DNA of 64,000 bases from Dimorphilus gyrociliatus (taxonomy: Eukaryota > Annelida > Polychaeta > Dinophilidae), in assembly GCA_904063045.1 (NCBI GenBank), contig CAJFCJ010000006.1, forward strand, positions 930,001 through 994,000. The letters run 5' to 3'. Each line of letters starts with the position of its first letter. Positions within the stretch are counted from its first letter, which is position 1. Made by a program: the position numbers and the translations under genes. Positions 22,479 to 51,900 of this stretch are shown one piece after another. Under the pieces are notes generated by a model. That model was not told where the DNA came from. It worked only from the letters and a program-made list of their open reading frames with translations, and did no database searches.

Positions 22479-25400
22479 ATGGATACCGAAGAGGAGGAAA
22501 ATTCGGTTAAGGGAAAATTAATGCAGGTAAAACTTTCTTTTTCATTTTACTTTCCTTACCTGACAAGGTGAAGTGAGGAGCCTTTTCAGTTTGAGTGACC
22601 GGAATGAAGAAAAATTAAAAAGGAAAGGAAAACGTGCGAGGTCCTTGGTTACGCTTTGTACATGTAAATACGCGTATTTCTTATACATTATATGTTTACA
22701 CGCAATTGATGACGTCATAAGCGTCTTCTAGGTGCGCGAAAAGTTTGGCGAGGTTAAGCTTGCCTAAGGCCGCTCAATTTACAGCCTAATCAAGTACGCT
22801 GATAAAGTTAGCAGGCGTTCCAACTGGCTTTGATGATCGACTTTTTTCGACGGTTGAAAACGCTTTTTCTATTCTATACAACAATTAGTCGATCCGTAAT
22901 TGACACTCTTCTCTCTGGCAGGATTACAAAGAAGAGAACGAGAAACCGGAAGAGAATGGCAAATCAAAGTTCGATTTCAAGATCGATATTTACATTCGAA
23001 AACACAGTTTCAGGGGTAAAAAGTATGAGAACTTTATACTTTTTTGTATAATCTAGAGAACGACTGAAACGTGCCTTAAAGCAAATTGAAATTCCACCGT
23101 CAAAGTTAGTTAATCGAAATGAATCGAACGAGACGGTCGCCCTCGCGCGACCAATCAGTAGAATATCGATCGACGTCTTTCGAGGCGTCAAAATGGCATC
23201 CGTAGATGACCTGCTATTATTCGAAGATCGGACTAGCATTAGGTTTTCGTAAGTAATTAAGGCCTACAGGGTGCGCTTTTTAACGAAATCGATAGGTCGA
23301 TCTATAGATGCACATAATGGAAACATTTTAGTGTGAAACCTATTGCATGAAACGAAAGAATATTTTAGAAATATTAGAGAAATATTTAGATAAAAACATA
23401 TCTATGAAATAGAAATGAGGCTAACACAGGCTAAAGACGCAGTTTATAGAAATTTAAGGCCACTAGAAGAGCTAAGGTGTTAGAATGAGTTCAATTCTTT
23501 CTGCAATTATGAAATTGACGCAGAGGAAGAAAATGAATTCTGAACAGAAGTCTGGAGAGTCGGTTATATAGCTTAGAGGTGAATCATTTTATTTGTACAT
23601 TTCATCATCTACAGGACTCAAGTGAAACGGTATAGAGCTGACTTTCGCAAGTGCTGCCTATCTTCGTCGATTGTAATACTGCTTTTGTGCATAGTCGTCG
23701 TAGCCGTCGTATTGATTTTCCTCCTAAATAAACCGACAGGTATACGATTTACTTAATTATAGGTATTTTTGCATCTAACCAATACTACTTAACATGCAAA
23801 TACTTAATTTTCTATTATTCAAACTAAAAAAGAATCCTTTGTTATTACATTAGATGAACAAACGCCGAGTTTCGTGCAAACAAAATTAGGAGAGATCAGA
23901 GGAAAGCGCGTTAAGTCACCACAGGGTGATGAGGTTATAGAGTACCTCGGCGTTCCGTTCGCAGAACCTCCGTTAGGCGAATTACGATATAACGACCCGC
24001 GACCTTTAAGAAAGCTGAAGTCGGATCCGTATGAGGCTTTCGACGTTAAATACGCATGCATTCAGTTTTTGGACACGACTACTTTTCCAAATTTCCCTCC
24101 CATGGATATGTGGAATGCTCAAAACCCTTTGAATGAAGACTGTCTTTATTTAAATATTTGGGTTCCTGGCAAGAAAAGGAAGAAAAAATTAACTGTTATG
24201 GTCTGGATTTATGGAGGGGGGTTTTACGGCGGGGCAAATTCTCTTTGGATCTATGATGGCAGAGCGTTAACAGCCTACGGCGACGTAATTGTCGTGTCCT
24301 TCAATTATCGAGTGGGTAGTTTTGGCTATCTCAGTACGGGTGATGGTAGAGTGTTGGGAAATTTTGGTATGAAAGATCAAGTCCTTGCATTAAATTGGAT
24401 ACAAGAAAACATAGCAGACTTTGGTGGTGATCCTGACGATGTAACTCTGTTTGGAGAGAGTTCAGGAGCTACAAGCGCTGGCTTACATATGATGTCACCT
24501 ATGAGTGGTCACCTATTTAAACGTGCCATCTTTGAAAGTGGATCTCCTGATATTCATTGGGGCTTCATGTCGAAAAAGCAAGCACGTGAACGATCTAAAA
24601 AATTCTTTAAGGCTGTTAATTGCCCGGATGATGATCAAATTTTAACTTGTCTAAGGAGATTACCAGCCAATTTCATTCAAAATAACGAATGGGTTGACTC
24701 TAACTTTCTGGTCTTTCCTTGGGCACCGTCTGTGGATGGAACTTTTTTAACAGACACGCCCCATAATTTATTAAAGAATAAGAACTATACAAAGAAAGAC
24801 TGCTTATTGGGTGCCAACAAAGATGAAGGAACTTTCTGGATTCTCGCATTAAAACATTTCAGCAAGGACACCGAAAGTTTACATACAAATGAAACTTTTT
24901 ATGAAACTATTGACTTAATAGACCATGACTTGACGGACGAGTGGAGGACGAAGATCAAGCAAATGTATATGCCCAAAGATCAAACAGATGGCGCTGCCCT
25001 TCGCGACAATTTGGATAAAGTTTGCGGAGACCGAAGTTTTACATGTCCAACGTTCGATGTAGCAAACGTTTTTGCTCAAGAGTTTAATGAGCACTCCGTA
25101 TATTTCTACTATCTTACTTATCGGGCGTCAAATGAGCAATGGCCACCTTGGATGGGCGTCATACATGGAGCAGAGATACAAGTAGGTTAAAAAAATATAT
25201 TGTGTAAAGAGTATGATTAAGTTTTTTGTATATTCTAACAGTGGATATTCGGAATGCCATTGAACTCTTCGAGAAACTACACAAAGGAGGAAGTAAAATT
25301 CTCCAAAATAGTAATGGATTATTGGGTTAACTTCGCAAAAACGGGGTAATTAATAAAGATATTGTTAATTTAAACATACTAGAATTATTAACTCGTTTCT

Positions 25401-25587
25401 CTATTCCTTAAATAGAAATCCCAATAGTCCAAATCTTCCAGAATGGCCAAAGTATAATAAAGTCGAAGGAAAGAAAACATACTTGGAAATGAGGTCACCT
25501 GAAGATTTTATCGTTGGCGATGGTTTACGAGAAAGTTTTTGTAAATTGTGGGCATCCATTCATTTGGAACTTCAAACTTCCATTTAG
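22479..25587 (+). CDS. Type II membrane acetylcholinesterase-like enzyme
   Basis: Seven exons, 22479-22526, 22922-23015, 23059-23248, 23615-23739, 23854-25181, 25242-25345 and 25416-25587, give 686 residues. The first ~125 are charged and cytosolic-looking, a ~22-residue hydrophobic helix follows (about 126-148, SSSIVILLLCIVVVAVVLIF), and the rest is a cholinesterase-fold domain. The catalytic triad is intact: Ser355 in FGESSGA, Glu477 in NKDEGTF and His590 in VIHGAEIQ. Acetylcholinesterase-like marks include the choline-binding Trp (MWNAQNPLNEDCLYLNIW, Trp239), VDGTFLTDTP, and paired Cys near YACIQ/EDCLY, NCPDDDQILTC and CGD/FCKLW. It ends without a GPI signal or a ColQ-binding tail. It could instead be a neurotactin-like adhesion protein, but those usually lack the active serine. 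Confidence 0.85.
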
Positions 25588-26264
25588 TTCATCTGCTCAG
25601 ATTATCGGCCTGCACAAATTAAACTCTAATTTACATATGCCACATCTATATATATATATATATGTATAAATTCATATATATATCTACTAATATATATATA
25701 TATATATACTAATATATATATATATATACTGTATATATATATATATACTAATATATATATGTATATGTATAAATTTATATATGTATATATATGTACATAT
25801 ATATATAAGCGTCTACTGTATATATTTATGCATATACGTATTATATATGTATATATATAGATTATATAGTTTTCCTTCATTTTTTTTACTTATGTGTAAA
25901 GAAATTACATGCGAACTAGGCTCAGAGATGAAGCATATTAACTATACAAAAAAATATAGTGCAAGTCAATGAATTGATACATTGATAGTTGGATAGAAAT
26001 AAACTACACAAAAATTGAGTCGATGGCATTAGCAATACATTTTCAGCAAACTTTTAATCCACAGCTGACGTATTATCTCGTTTTAGGAGGCTTCACGCAA
26101 GTATTAATAGTAAACGAAAAAAAGTACAGATAAAAATTCGCTTACTATTCAACGAATAACTAACACGTGTTTGCGCTTACACTTAACATATATACGGACA
26201 CGCCCGAACTCTTCACCAACAATATCTCGACAACGAAAGAAAACTAAATGCAACTTGGCCAATT
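25588..26264. other. Convergent intergenic interval with TA repeats
   Basis: Between the cholinesterase stop and the DCP1 stop. It is dominated at 25648-25862 by TA/TATG microsatellite; the open frames within it are low complexity and not genes. No clear single poly(A) site can be assigned. Confidence 0.6.
25648..25862. repeat. TA-rich microsatellite block
   Basis: About 215 bases of (TA)n broken by CTAA, TACTG and TGTATA units, including one ATACTGTAT at 25726-25734. Confidence 0.9.
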
Positions 26265-28590
26265 TTAGTTTTTGCGATTTGTTAAACAGGCTTGCAAACT
26301 GTTTAAGTAGGCTTCATGTAGTTTATCCAAAAATTCGCTGTCGTTCTGGATGGATATAAGTAAATATTTTTTAAGCACTTGATAATTATGTTCGTACGCT
26401 AAGTACCTTTATGAGGTGTAGTATTGCCTGCTGCATTTGATCCTTCGTCAGTGGAGATATGTGTGGCGGAACAGAAGCTATCAGAGGTGATGATGATGAA
26501 TTTACGCTATCGTTCATGTCCATCAGAAGGGATTTTTTAAAGGGAGACGTTGCTAGAATATCAGAATAAATTTCAATTCAAAAGCATGCAAATGTGCTAA
26601 AAACATTTTCTGCAATTTAAAATAAATTATATTTACACAGTGAAAACAATGTAATCCACGATAAAAGCGTTGATTAACAAAAGAAATTAACATAATAAAA
26701 ATAAACTATTACTTAGCATCGGAGAGACATTGTTTGGAGACATGCCAGTGTGTAGTGGAGTCAACAAATTTACAGGATGCTGGAAAAAATCTATTTTTCA
26801 ACAATATGCTTCAATTTTATTACTTGACTAACTTACTGGGGGTAAAACAGTTGATGGTAAACTAGACTGCTGCAATTGAGCAGGAGTAATGAACTTTTGT
26901 GCAACGCCTGATGGAGGTGTTGTACTATTACTATTCTCCATGTTCAATGAACGCCTTAACAAAAGGTTTTGTTGAGTAGATTCTTTAGAGTTAATCGATG
27001 GCTGATCGGATTTTGTATCTTGTAATAATAATTTTGCCGTTTTTCTTACATTTTCCTCTATTTCTCTAGTGTTTATTGACAAAAATTTATAATCATTTTA
27101 TTATTGGTATTTAAGACTTACTCGGTCGCATTCTGCTCTTTAGAGGCGTTTTGAAATAACGACTCAAGTGTAATCGATTTCGAATTACCGTCAGCGGCAG
27201 TAGGAATTAAATGTGTGCCGGAAGCTGTTGCAAAAAAAATTCTCAATATTTTTAATGGTTTCATTTGTTGATGATTCAACCTATATCATTCGATGCGGCT
27301 TTAACAGGTTTTGGTTTGGTTACCGGTGGAGTCGTTGATTCTATAGATACTGGAACATTATTTACAGCGGCAAAACTGTTACTGTTTTCTTTTTGACCCT
27401 ATAAAAATTGCATTATAGCATAAACTTGGTCATTCAAATCTTATAGCTAACTTTTACGTATTCAGATTGAGCTCTTGAGAGCATTTGCATAATATCTACG
27501 CCAGACGAAGGGTTGTTTCCGTCAATGTTCGTTTGGCTGGTTCGTACAGGTGTTGCCTGCATACTTTCACTATCAGATGCTCTTCTTTGTCTACCACCGC
27601 TAGGGACCTCTACAGCTTCTTGTGGCCTATTCATAATTTGAACTAGACTGTTCATTAATTGACCTATTCTAGCACATTCGTCTTTATCATAAAACCATAT
27701 TCCATAAATAGCTAAAACAAAACAAAAAAATAACAGTTATAGATAATTATAAAGCAAGAAAGTGTTTCTAACCTTTCGATGTTTTATACAACAAAAACGG
27801 ATCTTGCAACTGGAATTCAAGATTATTAGCAATTGGTTCCGTTTGATTTTCTGGACCATTTCGATTCAAAATTGTGAATGCATAGACTGGGGAAGCCGAT
27901 CTGAAAAAATGGAAATTTAGTCATTTTATTTTCTCTATAAACAAGTAGTAAAAATACGACAGACTAGTTTCTAGTATAATGAAAGTTTTCAAAGTAAAGG
28001 TCGGTCAGCTTAGAGAAACAAGCCGATGGTAAGTTTTGGCAGAAACAGGTGCGCTCTACTTATAATTTAGCTGTTCTGCCGTCATTCTTAAGTATAGCAT
28101 CATATCGTAGGTTGTTGGAAGGGAGAAAATATACTACTTTTACAGTTTATTCTGTAAGTATTATTTATTTTAGATAAATTTCTTATTGCGATCAAAATCA
28201 ATATGAACATTATCAAATAAAGCGCTAATGTAACAATCTTGCACAAAATCATCAAATTAACATCAGTAGGTTAAGTTGTTTTACTGCTACCTTGAATAGA
28301 CGAATAAAGTTCCGCCAATATCAGTTTTCTCCTGCAATGAAAATTCCATGAATAAATAATGGGGTCATCAAATAACGGAAAATTTGGTTGATAAGTAATC
28401 GATAATAAAGAGCTCAGCGAATAAAGGCGAAAACCGGGTATTTTAGTACAATTTTCTCATGTGTTGTACTAACCCATTCGTTATCTTTGGAATTAAAGGA
28501 GTAAAGGGCAACTTGACTGGCAGTATCAACTATTTGGACGATATAAGGATCCCTTTGGCGCAAGACGGTTAAATTCATTCCTTCAGCCAT
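26265..28590 (-). CDS. DCP1: mRNA-decapping enzyme 1 (DCP1)
   Basis: Activator subunit of the DCP2 decapping enzyme, acting in cytoplasmic mRNA decay and P-bodies. Ten exons, 28590-28474, 28331-28291, 27900-27773, 27711-27458, 27398-27281, 27224-27122, 27065-26837, 26779-26713, 26552-26407 and 26345-26265, give 427 residues. The N-terminal EVH1 domain is unmistakable (LRQRDPYI, TASQVALYSF, EKTDIGGTLFVYSR, FLLYKTSKAIYGIWFYDKDE). A Ser/Pro-rich middle holds short interaction motifs (LLTP). The last two exons encode the trimerisation domain (KDQMQQAILHLIKNDSEFLD then KLHEAYLNSL). A single DCP1 replaces the two vertebrate paralogues, as usual in invertebrates. Confidence 0.93.
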
Positions 28591-29300
28591 ATTGATGGAG
28601 GGAAATTTTTCTGTTTTAACAGACCGATAACTTCTATATTATGGCTGACATGGCGGAACAGGAAGCCTGATAATGTCCTTAAGATTTAGTTTTAGAGCGG
28701 CCATTTTTGTTTTTCCAGAGACTGGGTCAGAAAGGAATACTTTTTCAACTTGTCCATTTTAAAGAAGATAAATTTTAGAAATATAAAAATTTTTTTTAAA
28801 AGTAATAGACAGAGAAAAAATATTACTCAGTTCTCAATTCTTTTGCGACAGGTTGAACAGTGTCGCCCTCTTTGAATTTTCCGCTCAGTTCAATTTTCGA
28901 ACAAATTTTAGATGAGAAGTGATAGTTGAAAAATTTAAGGTTTTTAAGGATAAATGTAACTTAACAAAAAACAAAAAGCAGTTTAAGAAAAGAGACGAGG
29001 TCTATGAAAAAGGAGCTCGACGAATGAACGCGAAGATGTAAATATTGATTAACAAGCCCCGGATGACTGTAAACCTCATCAGACCGGGCTTCAGCTCGGA
29101 ACCGTCACCATGACTGTGATGCGGATAAAACTCAGTGCTCGGCAAATTTCTAGAAAAGGGGATATAACAAACTGATTATGGCTACGCGTTTTGCAGGTAG
29201 AGCGTTTTTCGCCTGGAACACAAAAGTTAAAAATAGTAGGCGGACGTAGAACACGCGCGCTCACGCTATCCGTTTTTGTTTTTCCTCTAAATTGGATGTT
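28591..29300. promoter_or_regulatory. Divergent upstream region DCP1 / CaV1
   Basis: 710 bases between the start codons of DCP1 (-) and CaV1 (+), holding both promoters. Base composition becomes less AT-rich toward 29050-29290 (GCGCGC, CGAC), as expected around the CaV1 transcription start. No TATA box or other site can be assigned firmly. The open frames at 29091-29312 (-) and 29191-29442 (+) are not supported as genes. Confidence 0.45.
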
Positions 29301-46836
<17,536 letters not shown>

Positions 46837-47789
46837 ATGATTACGTCAAGTTTTCTTCGAGTGCCTTTATTCGGTGCTAGGTGGTGCTTGTTATCCACCC
46901 TCTTTCATGCATTGTCTAGTTATGAAATTATATTTTTTTTTAAAGTAACTTCTGTTTGTTTTCTCTTCTCTATCTCTCCTCAATTTACAATTTCACTGCG
47001 TATCTATCTGTCTATCTATCTATCTTATTTCTGTCTCTTTCCGTATCTCAATTGAAAGAAAAAATGAATGAAATATGATTTAAAACACCCTTTTTTAACC
47101 TTCCTTTTAAAAAATTTGAAAAATATAAAGAAAAGAAATGAATTCTGATTGATTTATGTTTCAGAGATACATACATTCATACTTATATATGTGTGTATGT
47201 ACTGATATGTATGCTTATATAATTAAATATATATATATATATATATATATAGTTATATATATATATATATATATATATATTCATAAATACATATGTTCAT
47301 TTTAATGAAAAAACTAATAAATAATGCCATTTTTTTCCTCGTTTTTTTTTGTCTGCAGCACGTGACTGGTGCCGTTTTGGGCATATATCGTCTTTTTTTT
47401 TTGGTGCTCATTGTCTATTAAGACATATTTATATGTATGGAAAAAAAAAACAAAGGAAAAAGTTATATAAATTATTTGTTAAAAAGATATTTGTGTAAAC
47501 AACCGCTTTTTGCCAAACAGTTCGTTTTTACGTGTTTTTATTCGAGCTGTGAATACAATATGGAGGAGTGTATTTATATAAATATATATACACTATATCT
47601 ATTTATAACATATATTTCTGTCCATCTCTTTTTATCTCTTTCCTGGTTATTCTTTGTTTTTTAATCTTTATCTTCGTATCGATAGAAATACTGCGGAGGA
47701 GGAGTAGGTGGAGGAGAAGGAAGAGGGGTGAGGTAGTGGTAGGAAAAAAATCGTTAAAAAGAAAAGATTTATGAAAGAGTAAAACTAAA
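46837..47789. other. Convergent 3' interval CaV1 / Rab
   Basis: Holds the CaV1 3' UTR and 3' flank of the Rab gene. TA repeats lie at 47227-47280, and a purine-rich GGAGGAGGAGTAGGTGGAGG-type tract lies at 47694-47730. No additional gene is supported; open frames here are AT-rich and unconserved in appearance. Confidence 0.55.
47227..47280. repeat. TA microsatellite
   Basis: Two TA runs separated by AGT, downstream of the CaV1 stop codon. Confidence 0.9.
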
Positions 47790-48595
47790 CTAGCAATGGC
47801 ACGATCGTTTTGGCTTGGCCGCTACGCTATTTAATTGAATTCGACTATGTGAACGAGTAGACTTAGTAATATCACTTTCGCCACATCTAACCATAACGGC
47901 CTCTAACAGGAATTTCATCGATTCCTTAACCATTTGACCTTCCTTAACCGAAGTCTCTGTCCAACCGATAAAATCATGTTCTTTACAAAATTCTTCAATC
48001 TCTTCTTGATAAATTTGACGTTGACTAAGATCGCATTTATTCGCCAATAACAGGCAAGGAATGGAACTACCATCTTTTAGATTCGCACATTTATTCTCCA
48101 AATCATAAATCCAACGTCGTGCTCCTAGGAATGTGTCTCTTCTGGATAAATCGAACATAACTATACAAGCTTGGGCGTCTCGGTAATAGACTCTTGTCAA
48201 GTTACTGAAGCGTTCTTGGCCTAAAAAATCCCAGAGGGAAAATTATTAAACGAATTGTAAACGAAGAAGGAGAAAGAAAAACACTAACCGGCCACGTCCC
48301 ATAATTGAAGTTTAACCGCCGTATTTTCCGACCATTCGATCCTCTTTAAAGCAAAATCAACTCCAACCGTCCATTTATAATTAGATTGAAACGCATTTGT
48401 CACGAAACGTTGAATAAAACTTGTCTTTCCCACCGCTGCATCACCGACAATTATTATTTTAATAGTTAGTTCTTTAAAAGGACACTCTGAGTCGTTTTCT
48501 ATTGTTGTTCCATCGTCGAAAACCTCTGGAAAAGATTGCGATTTTTTACTATCAGGCGTTGGAATATCATTGCTATAAGCGTTTCGGGCTAACAT
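47790..48595 (-). CDS. Rab32/38/29-subfamily small GTPase
   Basis: Membrane-traffic GTPase of the lysosome-related-organelle branch. Two exons, 48595-48289 and 48220-47790, give 245 residues. The P-loop is GDAAVGKTS. Switch II reads WDVAGQERF, with the WD[IV]AG variant that marks the Rab32 subfamily instead of WDTAG. The base-binding motifs are NKCD and ETSVK. VGVDFALKRIEW and LTRVYYRDA are also subfamily-like, and IGWTETSVKE resembles Rab29. The C-terminus CHC fits geranylgeranylation of a CxC motif. A ~45-residue Ser/Asp-rich N-terminal extension precedes the GTPase core, longer than in Rab29. I cannot choose between Rab32 and Rab29 orthology by eye. Confidence 0.9.
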
Positions 48596-48954
48596 GACAA
48601 CGAATCCGTCTGTTTCTCTAACACCGCCTGTTAGTTTATCACGGGGTCAGCGATTTCAATACCGACTGCCTGTAGATTCTCATTAAGCATTTACTCACCA
48701 TTTTTTAAATACTGATATCAACAAAATCGTACTTTTTACTATTCAAACGACCTATAAATATAGGCTTAACTGTTATTTTTTAAGCCTCTTTACTAACAGC
48801 CGCTAGCTTATCGTCAGGATGATCACGTGGTTTGATAAGATGTTAGTCAGTCTATATGTACATATATCTATCAGATCGCAGGTATAATATAAGTTTACCT
48901 GAGTGAAAATAGATTATTATAAATTTCTTAATTATATTGCCATCGGATTTTATT
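48596..48954. promoter_or_regulatory. Divergent promoter region Rab / contactin
   Basis: 359 bases between the start codons of the Rab gene (-) and contactin (+). Both promoters must be packed here or overlap. No recognisable core element stands out. Confidence 0.45.
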
Positions 48955-51900
48955 ATGAAACTAACGTTATTAACGTTAGTCTTTTTTTGTCTCTTTCTCC
49001 CAACTAGACAGGATGTAAACGTTTTTGGTAAGTTAAATAATTCTGTATTCAGATTTCTCCTTGATCTCATTTTCGCTACTCTTGACAAATATCCATTGAC
49101 CTATAGAATGCCCTACTGGTTGGGAGGAACATAAAGATCATTGCTATCGTTTTGTTAGAGACCCTGAGGAAACAGCTGAAGGGGTAAAAATAAAATGTCA
49201 GGAAGACGAAGCTTACGGTCTTAGTATAAACTCCGAAGAAGAGCATATTTTTGTAAGGGATACTCTTGAAAGAATAGATGCAGCTTCTAAGAAATTAGAC
49301 TGGTGGACATCGGGTAGAAGACTCCCATCCAATCGAACTAGAATGTTTTGGGAGGGAGACGGCACTATGATTGAATCTTTTGTCTATTGGCAAGATCCTT
49401 CCATCCCCGGTCAACTTGATAAGGATAGGATACTCTACAACTTCAATGGAATAAGCGGGAAATGGGGCTGGATACTTGGACAAGGCGGTGAGAAACGTCC
49501 ATTTATCTGCGAAATATCAAAAGAGGATATTTTTCGGATAAATAGCAATGATCGAGGTCCAGACTATGGAATAAATGAACCAGATCCAACTAAAATTAAA
49601 AGAGGACCAAAATTTATTACTCAACCAAGGAAAACGGTTTATGAAAATCCAAAAGGTAAAAATGAACAAGATGATGAAGGAGATATTTTATCGAATCCCG
49701 GCGGTATTGTCAAGGAGGAGAAAACCTTTTTAGATTGTGTAGCGGACAGTGTACCTCAACCGAAGTATACATGGCTTAAGCATTATGATGGTAAAACGAC
49801 AGTGATTGAACCATCGGATAAACACTATACCATAATTAACGGACGCCTCAATATAAACAAACCGGATGAGAAAAGAGATGTAGGTATATACCAGTGTATG
49901 GCTGGAAATCAGCATGGTATCATTCTTTCTAATACGGCCGAATTATCTTTTGGATGTAAGTGTTTCTTATTTTGTAAAAACATATCCTCTATTTTAATAT
50001 TTCATATTATCTCTTTATGAAAAAAAAAAGATCTTCACAACTTCCCAAAGAGTCCTCGTGCCAGAGTCGTAGCAAAGTCACATGACACTGCATCCATCTA
50101 CTGCGCGCCTCCAGATCATACAAAACGTAAGCAATTTATAATAATAACAATGGTTTTACAATTATTTAATTATATTTCTCTAATTTAACAACATCAGCGA
50201 TCTTATTTGCTTGGTACAAGAATAGTATATCAAATTTTGTCCGACCAAATTTGAAGCCTTACACCTTTATAAGCTACGATGGTCATTTGTATTTTAGCGA
50301 GGTTACAGTGGACGATAAGGGATCTTATTACTGTATGGTTTATAAGCCAGAGTTTTTAGCAAAGGGAAAAATATCTATGCCTAATCCTCTCCACATAGAG
50401 GAATCTAGCGCGGCCACATACGAACCTCTTATACTTGATAAATTTCCTAAAATATTTCCGTCATCGCCAAAAGTTGGGGATAAAGTTAGAATTGAATGTT
50501 TCGCCAAAGGTTCTGCTAGGCCAGGTCCTAAATTAAATTATTTCTGGAGGCGTTTGGAATCTTCTGTAGCGAAGGATGGTACTGTACAACTAAAGGCTGG
50601 AAAGAGAAAAGAATTACCTCTGCCGAAAAATTCATTCCTAGAAGATCACAATAGAGTTTTAACCTTTGAAAATGTTCAGTTATATGACGCTGGTGTTTAT
50701 GAATGTAAAGTTAGTCGACAAACTGGAAAAGAGGATTCCAGAACAAAAACTTTAAATGTTGTTTGTAAGTATCGCAATGGTCGTTTATTAAAATAATAAA
50801 CAAAATTTCATACTCTTCCACAGCTCCGCCCTTCTTTATAACACCAATTAAGGACAAATTCATAGATGCCAACGTGGACCTTCAATGGCGTTGCGTTGCT
50901 GGTGGAACAGGCGATATAGCTTATAAATGGCTTAAGAATGGACTTAACCTGGAATCCAGTAATAGAATTCAAATAAACAACAACGTCTTAAAAATAAAAA
51001 AAGTTGACGCGGAAAAGGATAATGGAATGTATCAGTGTCGAGCAACAAATACACAGGGAGTGAGATTTTCAACAGCAGAACTTAGAGTTTTGAGTTTCGC
51101 TCCAAATTTCCAAAAGTATCCTCTTAAGCCAAACTTGTTTGCAACTCTTAGAGGTAATGCAACTCTGATATGTAGACCAGAAGCCGCTCCATATCCTAAA
51201 CCAGATGACATTCAATGGTATAAGGGATCTAATCCACTTACGCCTGATGGAAGAATACAAAAATTACCAAATGGTAATCTGCTGATAACTGGTTTAACAA
51301 TGAATGATAGAGGATTCTACGAATGTAAAGTTAAAAATGATTTGGGTGAAGCGTCTACAAAGGGAAATTTAACAATATTGAGTAAGATTTTTAAGATATT
51401 TTTCATATATATATACAGTATATGCATATTATAAGCATATATAAACTTGTTAAACAGCCACAACATCAATTGTCAATCCCCCGATGGATGAAGTTGTTCA
51501 AATAAATAAAACCAGATTCTTTCATTGTATTGCATCTCATGCTACTCAGTTGGATGTAACTTATATATGGTACCAAGGACCTTATATGATTGAATTCGAA
51601 AGAATTTACAGACTTGGTGAAACCAATTTCCAAATATGGCGAAATCCCACATTTAAAAGGGTTTGTTATTAATTTATTAAATTAAATACAATATAAAGAT
51701 TATACAGACTATAAATTAGAATTTAATGTTTACAGGGAACAGGCTTTTATATGGGAGGATTATATATTATGAATGCAAAAGCTGAGAATCAAGGAAAATA
51801 TACCTGTCGGGTAGAAAGCAGCGCAGGGAATTTCGAAAGTAGCGCTTTTCTTAGAGTGATATCCCCCCCAAGTATGCCAGTATCACTGCAAATTATTGGA

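Noticed and set aside
25626-25972. Open frames on both strands rich in Tyr/Ile
   Set aside because: Translations of TA microsatellite; low complexity only.
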